A DNA stretch of 15,610 bases from an uncultured Brachyspira sp. (GTDB taxonomy: Bacteria; Spirochaetota; Brachyspiria; Brachyspirales; Brachyspiraceae), in contig CAKVCG010000027.1 in NCBI GenBank assembly GCA_934725525.1, positions 1 through 15,610 on the forward strand, written 5' to 3'. The notes beneath the pieces were generated by a model. The model had not been told where the DNA came from. It saw only the letters and a list, made by a program, of their open reading frames with translations, and did not search any database. Shown piece after piece: positions 1-6,802 of this stretch (position 1 is the stretch's first letter; every line of letters begins with the position of its first letter). Both the position numbers and the translations under genes were made by a program.

Positions 1-306
1 ATAGTCGATAAACTTTTAATTTATCCGCAAAACATGAAAAATAATTTGGAAAAAACGGGCGGTTTAATTTTCAGTCAAAGAATTTTAATTAGCCTTGTAA
101 GTAAAGGAATTTCAAGAAATGACGCATATTTATGGGTTCAAAGAAACGCGATGAAACGCTGGCTTAACAATGAAGATTTTAAAGAGAATATTCATAAAGA
201 TAAAGATATAAAAAAATATTTGTCGGATAAAGAAATTGACGATTGTTTTGATTATCAATACTATTTAAGAAATGTAGATTTAATAATGAAACGATTTGGA
301 ATATAA
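1..306 (+). CDS. purB: Adenylosuccinate lyase, C-terminal part (cut by window start)
   Basis: This is the last 101 residues of a frame already open at base 1 (it begins IVDKLLIYPQNM). Adenylosuccinate lyase acts twice in purine metabolism: it removes fumarate from SAICAR and from adenylosuccinate. The visible part is the C-terminal helical domain typical of bacterial PurB, with a stretch of the form NLEKTGGLIFSQR, then VQRNAMKRW and a closing FDYQYYLRNVDLIMKR. The catalytic residues lie upstream, outside the window. The methionine at base 34 is internal and is not the start. Only 6 bases separate the stop from trmD, so the two are probably co-transcribed. The family call rests on recognised C-terminal wording and is fairly secure. 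Confidence 0.88.
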   Translation: MVDKLLIYPQNMKNNLEKTGGLIFSQRILISLVSKGISRNDAYLWVQRNAMKRWLNNEDFKENIHKDKDIKKYLSDKEIDDCFDYQYYLRNVDLIMKRFGI

Positions 307-312
307 ATAAAT

Positions 313-1041
313 ATGCTTATAGATATTCTAACATTATTTCCAACATTTTACGAAAGCCCAATTTCAGTCGGAATTATAAACAGCGCGATAAAAAATAAAA
401 AAATAAATTTGAATATAGTCAATATGCGAAATTTCGGAGAAGGCAATTATAAAAGATGCGACGATTATCCTTACGGAGGCGGACCGGGAATGATTTTAAC
501 TTACGATATATTTAAAAAATATTTTGAAAACAATAATAAAGGCTATACGATAATTTTTTCTCCTTCGGGGAAAACTCTTAAACAAAAAAAAATAAAAGAA
601 CTTTCAAAAAAAGAACATGTAACGATGATACTCGGACATTACGAGGGAATAGATTATAGAGTCGAAAAAAAATTTGCGGACGAAATCTTTAGCGTTGGAG
701 ATTATGTTTTAAGCGGAGGCGAGATTCCCGCTCTTTTGCTTATTGACGCGATTTCAAGATATAAAGATATTTTGAATAATAAAGAATCGGTTTATAACGA
801 CACTTTTGAAGAAAATTCTTTCGGACTTTTGGAATACGAACAATACACTCGCCCAGAAAAAATTGACTATATGGAAGTTCCGAATGTTTTAATCTCTGGC
901 AATCATAAAAATATTGAAGAATACAGAAGGGCCTCAAGTCTAATAAAAACTTTCAAAAACAGAGCCGATATGTTTTCGGAAATTAAACTTTCAAAAAAAG
1001 ATTTGAATGTTATATTTGATTATCTTGTAAATAAAAAATAA
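313..1041 (+). CDS. trmD: tRNA (guanine-37-N1)-methyltransferase TrmD
   Basis: TrmD uses S-adenosylmethionine to make m1G37 in tRNAs that read CNN codons, which prevents +1 frameshifting. The 242-residue length is normal. Visible SPOUT trefoil-knot motifs are YGGGPGM (54-60), GHYEGIDYRV (108-117) and SVGDYVLSGGE (127-137). LIDAISR carries the conserved Arg149, and YTRPE and LISGNH follow. The position that should match the catalytic Asp169 of E. coli TrmD, in the DSF segment, reads ENSF here (Asn168), and the loop is about two residues shorter; this is reported as a finding. The gene starts 6 bases after purB with only a weak GGA upstream, consistent with translational coupling. The usual rpsP-rimM and rplS neighbours are absent on the visible sides. 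Confidence 0.96.
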   Translation: MLIDILTLFPTFYESPISVGIINSAIKNKKINLNIVNMRNFGEGNYKRCDDYPYGGGPGMILTYDIFKKYFENNNKGYTIIFSPSGKTLKQKKIKELSKKEHVTMILGHYEGIDYRVEKKFADEIFSVGDYVLSGGEIPALLLIDAISRYKDILNNKESVYNDTFEENSFGLLEYEQYTRPEKIDYMEVPNVLISGNHKNIEEYRRASSLIKTFKNRADMFSEIKLSKKDLNVIFDYLVNKK

Positions 1042-1114
1042 CTATAAAAATTTATTAAATCATTGATTATATATTTTCATTAAAAATCGTATGTTCCGTA
1101 ATAAAAAAATTATG

Positions 1115-1141
1115 TAAAGTAATTCTTATAATTATCGATAA
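1115..1141 (+). promoter_or_regulatory. Sigma28 (FliA)-type promoter of the flgN-like gene
   Basis: TAAAGTAA (1115-1122) and ATCGATAA (1134-1141) are separated by exactly 11 bases. The flagellar sigma28 consensus is TAAAGTTT-N11-GCCGATAA, so each half matches at 6 of 8 positions. The start point would fall near 1148, leaving a leader of about 28 bases that contains the AAGGA ribosome site just before the ATG at 1176. The agreement between promoter class and the gene's predicted flagellar role strengthens both calls. Confidence 0.62.
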
Positions 1142-1175
1142 TTAATTTGTAGATATAATTCAAGGACGGAATTTT

Positions 1176-1685
1176 ATGTTTAATTTATACGAAGAGCTTA
1201 CAAAAATCGAAATACTTCTTTCAAAAGAAATAGAAGTTTATAAAATTATATTAGAAGACGAGGAAAAAAAAGTAAATTCGATTATCAATACTCGGTTGCA
1301 GGATATTCATCTTTATTGCGAACATCAAAACGAAAAAATGAACGAGGCTAACGAATTGAGAAAAATGAGAGAAAATATTACCGATATAATTATCCTAAAT
1401 AAATTTCCTCATTTATCCGAAACCGCCACTTTATCCGACATAATAAGAAGAATTCCTTTAAATAAAACATCTAAAATATCCGCTATGCGTTTGGAGCTTG
1501 TTACTTTAATCGCTCGTTTGAGGCATTTAAACAAATTGTCGCCAAAATTATTTGACGAGGCTTTAGGATTTTTTTGCGATATGAAAGATGTTTTATACTG
1601 TAGTAAAAAAGTGGGCTATAACAATAAAGGCAAAGAGCATGTCGTTAACAGAAAATTATCCGCTTTAATAAATAAGCAAGTATGA
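1176..1685 (+). CDS. flgN: FlgN-like flagellar export chaperone
   Basis: FlgN-type chaperones keep the hook-filament junction proteins FlgK and FlgL soluble and deliver them to the flagellar export gate. This 169-residue protein has the family outline: an N-terminal helical, charged region (about 1-75) of the LLSKEIEVYKIILEDEE type, a second helical part (100-140), and a C-terminal tail with GYNNKGK (147-153) before a terminal LSALINKQV. The tail resembles the YDxxGR...LLxxxV ending of FlgN proteins. There is no signal peptide or membrane segment. A good AAGGA lies about 9 bases before the ATG. The gene stands alone, with a sigma28-like promoter upstream and a strong terminator downstream. 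FlgN sequences diverge strongly, so the assignment is probable rather than certain; another small coiled-coil flagellar protein is the alternative. Confidence 0.68.
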   Translation: MFNLYEELTKIEILLSKEIEVYKIILEDEEKKVNSIINTRLQDIHLYCEHQNEKMNEANELRKMRENITDIIILNKFPHLSETATLSDIIRRIPLNKTSKISAMRLELVTLIARLRHLNKLSPKLFDEALGFFCDMKDVLYCSKKVGYNNKGKEHVVNRKLSALINKQV

Positions 1686-1707
1686 TATAAAGTAAAATAT
1701 AAAAATT

Positions 1708-1756
1708 AAAGAAGCTTTGTAATCCCTTATTAATCGATTACAAAGCTTCTTTTTTT
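1708..1756. terminator. Bidirectional intrinsic terminator between flgN-like and DUF1858 genes
   Basis: A perfect 17-bp inverted repeat pairs 1708-1724 with 1736-1752 across an 11-base loop, followed by a T-run to 1756. The opposite strand also has a T-rich tail after the stem, so one hairpin can end both converging transcripts. Confidence 0.92.
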
Positions 1757-1772
1757 ATTTAGAGGAGTTAGA

Positions 1773-1976
1773 TTATTTTCCGCATTTCTTGTTTATCTCT
1801 TCGACTAAAGTTTCTATTTTGTCATCATCCATTCCATGCCCTCGACAGCCTTCTTCCAAACTTTCCCAGCTTGCCACATGACATCCCACGCAATGAAGAC
1901 CATGACTCATCATTATTTCAACCGAATCGGGGAAAATTTGAATTATCTCTCCTATGCTCATAGTTTTATTTATCAT
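1773..1976 (-). CDS. DUF1858-domain CxxC protein (hybrid-cluster-protein-associated type)
   Basis: This 67-residue protein is almost entirely one DUF1858 domain, the small redox-disulfide domain often encoded beside or fused to hybrid cluster proteins and other anaerobic Fe-S or redox enzymes. Visible landmarks are MSIGEIIQIFPDSVEIM, then GLHCVGC with Cys29 and Cys32, then ESLEEGCRGHGM with Cys44. A further Cys65 is near the end. The biochemical function is not established; thiol redox chemistry or metal binding is inferred from the CxxC. A strong GAGAGGT site lies about 8 bases before the ATG. The gene has its own consensus promoter and does not depend on mutS transcription upstream. No hybrid cluster protein gene lies in the window. 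Confidence 0.9.
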   Translation of the reverse strand: MINKTMSIGEIIQIFPDSVEIMMSHGLHCVGCHVASWESLEEGCRGHGMDDDKIETLVEEINKKCGK

Positions 1977-2011
1977 AATTTACCTCTCTTAATTCTAAAT
2001 GATTATTTATT

Positions 2012-2040
2012 ATTATAATATTAATATGTCTTTTTGTCAA
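2012..2040 (-). promoter_or_regulatory. Consensus sigma70 promoter of the DUF1858 gene
   Basis: Read on the minus strand, TTGACA (2040-2035) is followed after 17 bases by TATAAT (2017-2012). Both hexamers are perfect. The leader would be about 30 bases and contains the GAGAGGT ribosome site. The promoter sits in the 102-base gap after mutS, where no terminator is visible. Confidence 0.85.
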
Positions 2041-2078
2041 AACGTAAAATATAAAAAAATGCAATATTAGAAAACAAT

Positions 2079-4736
2079 TTATAAATCTTTTTTCCATTTG
2101 TTTATTAAATTAATAGCCTCAATCGGAGTAATTTCGTCAATATTCAAATCTTTAATTTCTTTTTCAATTTTACTTTCTTTTATAATATCTTCGTTATTAT
2201 TAGCGTTATCAATATTATTATATAAAGGCAATATTTCGGAAGATTTATTTAATTCTATATTGTCGAATTGAACGCTCGCATCGTTTTCGAGCTTTTTTAA
2301 AATTTCAGAAGCTCTTTTTATAACTTTATTCGGCGCTCCGGCTATTTTTGCGGCATATATTCCATAGCTCGACCCCGCAAAACCTTCGATTACTTTTTTC
2401 ATAAAAATAATTTGTTCTTTATATTCTTCAACCTGCACTTTATAATTTTTTACTCCGTCCAATTCCTCGAGCATTGTGAGTTCATGATAATGAGTGGCAA
2501 ATAAAGTTTTAGCTTTTTTATTTTCTTCATTAACCAAATATTCGACTATAGCCCAAGCGATTGAAAGTCCGTCATAAGTGGAAGTTCCTCTTCCTATTTC
2601 GTCCATAATTATTAAACTTTTATTTGTGCAATGATTCAAAATATAAGCGGTTTCGTTCATTTCTACTAAAAAAGTGCTTTCTCCTCTTGAGATATTGTCG
2701 CTTGCTCCCACTCTCGTAAATATTCTATCGACTATCGATATTCTTGCGCTTGCCGCTGGAACGAAAGAACCTATTTGAGCAAGCAAAACTATTAAAGCCG
2801 TTTGCCTTAAATAAGTGCTTTTCCCGCTCATATTTGGTCCCGTTATTATAAGCAAATGCTCTTTATTGTTATCTAAATAAGTGTCGTTTGGAATAAAACC
2901 TTCGTTAATTAAATTAGCTTCGACTACGGGATGCCTGCCGTCTTTTATATCTATTATTCCATCTTCCGTTATAATAGGTTTTGTATAATTATCCTCTTTT
3001 GCCAAAGACGCAAGCGAAGTATAAACATCTACTGTAGATACTATTTTTGCGGTTTTTAAAATAGAATTAATATAAGAATTTATTTTATTTCGTATTTCAT
3101 TAAATATTTCAAATTCCAAAGCGTAACTTTTTTCATTCGCCTCGTTAATTATTTTTTCGTATTCGATTAATTTTCCCGTAGTAAATCTTTCGGTTCCGAT
3201 TAAAGTTTGTCTTTTTATAAAATCTTTAGGGACCGCAGGTATATTCGGTTTTGTAACTTCAATATAATATCCAATGACATTATTATATCTTATTTTTAAG
3301 CTGTTTATCCCAGTATCGAGTCTGTAATTTCCTTCCAATTCGCTTATCCAATTTCTTCCTTCTCTTTTCGCTTCGTTATATTTTTTTAATTGTTCGTTGT
3401 AATCGTCTTTTATTATATCGCCTTCGTTGGTTACAATTTTTGGGTCTTCCAATATAGCTCGTTCTATCAAATCCACTATAAATTTTATATCGGTTGCTTC
3501 TTCAAAATTTGCCTCTTCAAAACCGTTTAGAGCAAGTTCGGTAATCGCTTCTAAAGATAAAATCAAAAATCTTTTTAAGGCGACTAATTCTTTCGGATTT
3601 ATTCTACCCAAAGCCAATTTTGAAGAAAGTCTTTCTATATCCCCTATATCCGAAAGTAAGTCCGTAATTTTATACATTAATTTTATGTCTTTGTAAAAGA
3701 ATTCTACATTATCGAGTCTTTTATTTATTTCTTCAATATTAATCAATGGTTCTACGATGATTCTTTTTAAATATCTTGCTCCCATAGAAGTTCTGGTTCT
3801 GTCTATCGTATCGAATAGAGTCATTTTTTTATTATCGTTTCTTATGGTTTCAAGTATTTCCAAACTCGATATTGTCGCGTAATCTAAAGTCATGGAATTT
3901 TTTTTATCGTAAATTTTAATGTCCGTTATGTGCTCTAAAGAATTTTTTTGAAGTTCGCTTATATAATGAATAGTAGAGCCAAGTAGAGATATTAATAGAG
4001 GTTTATCTTCTATTCCAAAACTTTTTAAAGATAAAGTCTTAAAATGATTTGTAAGAGTTTTATAAGCATAAGAATATTCCGCCGTATAATCGGGAGTATG
4101 ACTATAAAATATTTTTGAAAATCTTTTTTGGATTTCTTTTATTATTTCGCTCTCTTTTACAGAATCTATAGTCATTATTTCTTTCGGAGAAAATCTTATA
4201 ATATCTTCTTCTATCTCGTCTATAAGTTCTTTTAAATTATCATTTCCCATTTCAGTAATATAAAGTTCTCCAGTAGAAACATCGCATAAAGATATCGCAG
4301 CTTTTTTCTCGCTCTTTGAGACTATAATAGAAGCCAAATAATTATTGCTTTTCGATTCCAAATATTCATTTTCGGATATTGTGCCGGGCGTTATCACTTG
4401 AGTCACATCTCTCTTTACTATACCTTTAGCCGTTTTAGGGTCCTCCAACTGTTCGCAAATAGCGATTTTCATTCCAGATTTTACAAGTTTTGATAAATAA
4501 CCGTCTATAGAATGATGGGGGACTCCCGCCATTGGGACATTCGCTCTTTTTGTTAAAGTAAGTCCTAATATTTCAGATATTTTTTTAGCATCTTCAAAAA
4601 AAGCTTCGTAAAAATCTCCCATACGAAAAAGCAAAATGCTGTCTAAATATCTATCTTTTATTTTTTTATATTGCCTCATCATAGGAGTCAATTTTGTATT
4701 TTCTTCTTCTTCAGGTATGAAAAAAGCATATTCCAT
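2079..4736 (-). CDS. mutS: DNA mismatch repair ATPase MutS
   Basis: MutS binds mispaired and looped-out bases and signals to MutL in an ATP-dependent way. The 885 residues fit the MutS1 family. The N-terminal mismatch-binding domain contains GDFYEAF with the Phe42-x-Glu44 reader motif. The connector and lever/clamp regions follow, with DYATISSLEIL near 285-295. The C-terminal ATPase has Walker A GPNMSGKST (633-641), Walker B LIIMDE (708-713), the GRGTSTYDG loop and FATHYHE with His749. The tail after about 825 is Asn/Glu-rich and low in complexity, then ends in a short conserved-looking helix (ITPIEAINLINKWKKDL) like the C-terminal segment of other MutS proteins. The start is supported by the position of KLTPMMRQY at 15-23. 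No mutL is nearby. Confidence 0.98.
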   Translation of the reverse strand: MEYAFFIPEEEENTKLTPMMRQYKKIKDRYLDSILLFRMGDFYEAFFEDAKKISEILGLTLTKRANVPMAGVPHHSIDGYLSKLVKSGMKIAICEQLEDPKTAKGIVKRDVTQVITPGTISENEYLESKSNNYLASIIVSKSEKKAAISLCDVSTGELYITEMGNDNLKELIDEIEEDIIRFSPKEIMTIDSVKESEIIKEIQKRFSKIFYSHTPDYTAEYSYAYKTLTNHFKTLSLKSFGIEDKPLLISLLGSTIHYISELQKNSLEHITDIKIYDKKNSMTLDYATISSLEILETIRNDNKKMTLFDTIDRTRTSMGARYLKRIIVEPLINIEEINKRLDNVEFFYKDIKLMYKITDLLSDIGDIERLSSKLALGRINPKELVALKRFLILSLEAITELALNGFEEANFEEATDIKFIVDLIERAILEDPKIVTNEGDIIKDDYNEQLKKYNEAKREGRNWISELEGNYRLDTGINSLKIRYNNVIGYYIEVTKPNIPAVPKDFIKRQTLIGTERFTTGKLIEYEKIINEANEKSYALEFEIFNEIRNKINSYINSILKTAKIVSTVDVYTSLASLAKEDNYTKPIITEDGIIDIKDGRHPVVEANLINEGFIPNDTYLDNNKEHLLIITGPNMSGKSTYLRQTALIVLLAQIGSFVPAASARISIVDRIFTRVGASDNISRGESTFLVEMNETAYILNHCTNKSLIIMDEIGRGTSTYDGLSIAWAIVEYLVNEENKKAKTLFATHYHELTMLEELDGVKNYKVQVEEYKEQIIFMKKVIEGFAGSSYGIYAAKIAGAPNKVIKRASEILKKLENDASVQFDNIELNKSSEILPLYNNIDNANNNEDIIKESKIEKEIKDLNIDEITPIEAINLINKWKKDL

Positions 4737-4803
4737 AATTGATTAGTCCAAAACAAATTTATAAGTTAAAAAACAAATATATTAAATTTTATAGATTTTG
4801 ATT

Positions 4804-4832
4804 AGTATAAAGTATTTTTCTCGTTTTATCAA
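4804..4832 (-). promoter_or_regulatory. Sigma70-type promoter of mutS
   Basis: On the minus strand TTGATA (4832-4827) precedes TATACT (4809-4804) with a 17-base spacer. Each hexamer matches consensus at 5 of 6 positions. The leader would be about 60 bases. It lies back to back with the permease promoter at 4869-4897. Confidence 0.62.
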
Positions 4833-4868
4833 ACTATTTTTTGCAAATTATTTTTTTATAATTTTTAG

Positions 4869-4897
4869 TTGAAAAAAATATTAATATCATATATAAT
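4869..4897 (+). promoter_or_regulatory. Sigma70-type promoter of the purine permease gene
   Basis: TTGAAA (4869-4874) and TATAAT (4892-4897) are separated by 17 bases. The predicted start near 4904 gives a leader of about 48 bases with AAGGA at 4940-4944. The leader is too short, and lacks the conserved loop sequences, for a purine riboswitch. Confidence 0.75.
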
Positions 4898-4951
4898 ATT
4901 ATCTTTCATAGAAATAATAAATATGGAAAATTTTATTTTAAGGATTTCATT

Positions 4952-6262
4952 ATGGAAAAGTTTTTCAAATTAAAAGAAAACGGAACGAATATCAAAACGG
5001 AAGTTATAGCGGGTTTTACCACTTTTATGACTATAGCTTATATATTAGCCGTAAATCCGAGCATACTTGGAGCGACTGGTATGGATAAAGGCGCTTTATT
5101 TACCGCTACCGTTATATCGTCTTTGATAGCCACATTAATAATGGCTTTGCTTGCGAATCTTCCTTTCGCGTTGGCTCCGGGAATGGGATTAAACGCTTTC
5201 TTTGCCTACACTGTCGTTATCGGAATGGGACATAGCTGGCAAACGGCTTTAACGGCAGTTTTTGTGGAAGGAATCATATTTATAGCCCTTACCGCGTTTA
5301 ATGTTAGAGAGGCTATAGTCAACAGTATTCCGCTTAATATGAAAAGAGCAATATCGGTTGGAATAGGGCTTTTTATCGCATTCATAGGGCTTCAAAACGC
5401 TCAAATCATAGTGAATAATGATGCAACTTTAGTAGGACTCGGAAATATAACTTCGGGAAACGGTTTACTTGCCGTTATAGGTATTATTATTATATCCGTA
5501 TTATTAAGTTACAATGTTAAAGGCGCCATTTTGCTCGGGATACTTATAACTTCCGCTATAGGAATTCCAATGGGAATAACAAAATTGTCTCCGCATGGAA
5601 GTTTTATTCCTCCTTCTTTAGAGCCAATAGCCTTCAAATTTGATTTTAGCAATATATTTAGTCCGAATATGATTATAGTAATATTTACATTTTTATTTGT
5701 CGATATTTTCGATACGGTTGGAACTTTAGTCGGGGTATGCACTAAAGCGAATATGCTTACTAAAAACGGAGAAGTTCCAAGATGCAAACAAGCTTTATTT
5801 GCCGATTCCATAGGAACCGTAGCCGGAGCATGTTTGGGAACTTCGACTGTGACAACTTTTGTGGAAAGCGCTTCTGGAGTTGCCGAAGGCGGAAAAACGG
5901 GATTGACTTCTTTAGTGGTTTCGATACTTCTTTTTATCTCATTGTTTTTATCTCATATATTTTTGTCCATTCCATCAGCGGCAACCGCGCCCGCTTTAAT
6001 TATAGTGGGATTATTTATGATGACGCCGATACTCGAAATTAATTTTGAAGATTATACCGAATCGATTCCAGCTTTTATATGTATAATATTTATGCCTTTC
6101 GCTTACAGTATAGCCGAAGGTATAACTTTTGGCGTTTTATCTTTCACGCTCTTAAAATTAATCTCTGGAAAAGTTAAAGAAATTTCGGTTTTTACTTGGA
6201 TATTGTCGGCGTTTTTATTATTAAAGATATTTATGCCATTGATACAAAAAATGATTAATTAG
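4952..6262 (+). CDS. NCS2/AzgA-type (hypoxanthine/guanine-like) purine permease
   Basis: This is an integral inner-membrane permease of 436 residues, the normal size for the AzgA/PbuG branch of the nucleobase:cation symporters. Family landmarks in order are the N-terminal EVIAGFTTFMTIAYILAVNP, the glycine-rich half-helix region APGMGLNAFFAYTVV (75-89), DIFDTVGTLVGV (251-262), and GTSTVTTFVESASGVAEGG (296-314) with the acidic residue expected at the substrate site. About a dozen hydrophobic segments are visible. AzgA-type proteins import hypoxanthine, guanine or adenine by proton symport. The sequence alone cannot fix the substrate, so no symbol is given. A good AAGGA lies 7 bases before the ATG, and the gene has its own promoter and terminator. 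Purine salvage fits the purB gene elsewhere in the window, but the two are not in one operon. Confidence 0.93.
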   Translation: MEKFFKLKENGTNIKTEVIAGFTTFMTIAYILAVNPSILGATGMDKGALFTATVISSLIATLIMALLANLPFALAPGMGLNAFFAYTVVIGMGHSWQTALTAVFVEGIIFIALTAFNVREAIVNSIPLNMKRAISVGIGLFIAFIGLQNAQIIVNNDATLVGLGNITSGNGLLAVIGIIIISVLLSYNVKGAILLGILITSAIGIPMGITKLSPHGSFIPPSLEPIAFKFDFSNIFSPNMIIVIFTFLFVDIFDTVGTLVGVCTKANMLTKNGEVPRCKQALFADSIGTVAGACLGTSTVTTFVESASGVAEGGKTGLTSLVVSILLFISLFLSHIFLSIPSAATAPALIIVGLFMMTPILEINFEDYTESIPAFICIIFMPFAYSIAEGITFGVLSFTLLKLISGKVKEISVFTWILSAFLLLKIFMPLIQKMIN

Positions 6263-6273
6263 ATTAATATAAC

Positions 6274-6311
6274 AAGGGCAAGGTTGATTTTGAAAATTTC
6301 CTTGCCTTTCT
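6274..6311 (+). terminator. Likely intrinsic terminator after the permease
   Basis: A 10-bp stem pairs 6274-6283 (AAGGGCAAGG) with 6300-6309 (CCTTGCCTTT), containing one G-T pair, across a 16-base loop. The T tract after it is interrupted (TTTCTATTATATTT), so termination may be only moderate. Confidence 0.65.
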
Positions 6312-6330
6312 ATTATATTTATAGTTGAAC

Positions 6331-6359
6331 TTGAAATAAATTCATTAAAATGATATAAT
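6331..6359 (+). promoter_or_regulatory. Sigma70-type promoter for the bS22-like / nuoEFG-like operon
   Basis: TTGAAA (6331-6336) and TATAAT (6354-6359) are spaced by 17 bases. The start near 6366 gives a leader of about 26 bases. No comparable promoter lies between the small basic protein gene and the nuoE-like gene, so this one probably drives the whole set. Confidence 0.78.
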
Positions 6360-6391
6360 AAAAGTTCAAATTAGATAAATTAGGAGCATGT

Positions 6392-6481
6392 ATGCCTTCT
6401 GGAAGAAAAAGACTTCGTCAAAAAATGGCTACGCATAAACGAAAGAAACGTTTACGCAAGAATAGGCATAAAAAGAAATAA
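6392..6481 (+). CDS. 29-aa AURKAIP1/COX24-domain basic protein (bS22/mS38-like)
   Basis: This very short gene encodes 29 residues, 16 of them Lys or Arg, starting MPSGRKR, continuing KMATHKRKKR and ending RKNRHKKK. The pattern is that of the AURKAIP1/COX24 (DUF1713) domain, found at the C-terminus of mitochondrial ribosomal protein mS38, in the mycobacterial small-subunit protein bS22, and as stand-alone 25-35 residue proteins in other bacteria. A role as a small ribosomal protein bound to 16S rRNA is inferred from that family. TAGGAG (6381-6386) sits 5 bases before the ATG and a consensus-like promoter lies just upstream, both supporting real translation. An ATG at 6388 is out of frame. The gene is 36 bases upstream of the nuoE-like gene. 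Confidence 0.88.
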   Translation: MPSGRKRLRQKMATHKRKKRLRKNRHKKK

Positions 6482-6517
6482 TATTTTATAATTTTCATTT
6501 CTTATTTAGAGTTTTTT

Positions 6518-6802
6518 ATGGAAACAAACAATATGACATCCGAAATAAAAACCGTTATAGAGGTATGTGTCGGGCTTCATTGTTCTATGAAAGGCTCTTA
6601 TGCTATTTTAGAATCTATAAGAAAGCGTTATAATTTAGAAATAGACGTTCCTTCATTTGACGGTATGCTCTTAAAAGAGGCGGAATGTATGCATAATTGC
6701 AATAATATCGTTCCCGTCCTAATTAACGGAATGGAATGTGCTAATTGTTCCCTTAATAATATTGTTAAATATATAGAGGCTATACATGTAAGAAAAAAAT
6801 GA
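6518..6802 (+). CDS. NuoE-like thioredoxin-fold [2Fe-2S] protein
   Basis: This 94-residue protein corresponds to the C-terminal thioredoxin-like [2Fe-2S] domain of the complex I 24-kDa subunit (NuoE) and of HydC/HoxE-type hydrogenase subunits. The four expected cluster ligands are present with family spacing: Cys17-x4-Cys22 (CVGLHC) and Cys57-x3-Cys61 (CMHNC). The N-terminal helical bundle of full NuoE (about 150-160 residues) is missing. An extra CxxC (Cys74, Cys77) follows. No good ribosome site precedes the first ATG, and Met6 (base 533 of the 6 kb, at 6533) is a possible alternative start. The stop overlaps the next gene's start by 4 bases (ATGA), which indicates translational coupling. 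The likely role is one-electron transfer beside the next two gene products. Confidence 0.85.
   Translation: METNNMTSEIKTVIEVCVGLHCSMKGSYAILESIRKRYNLEIDVPSFDGMLLKEAECMHNCNNIVPVLINGMECANCSLNNIVKYIEAIHVRKK

Noticed and set aside
1154..1159. TATAAT as the -10 of the flgN-like gene
   Set aside because: No acceptable -35 lies 16-18 bases upstream, and a start from it would fall on the ribosome site. The sigma28-type pair upstream fits better.
3427..3696. Open frame antisense to mutS
   Set aside because: It has no ribosome site or recognisable protein pattern, and the mutS frame on the other strand is intact and conserved. The same applies to other antisense frames at 740-937, 5509-5811, 6628-6879 and 11647-11859.
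4740..4951. Purine riboswitch before the purine permease
   Set aside because: The leader after the predicted start is only about 48 bases and none of the conserved purine-aptamer loop sequences or paired stems are visible.
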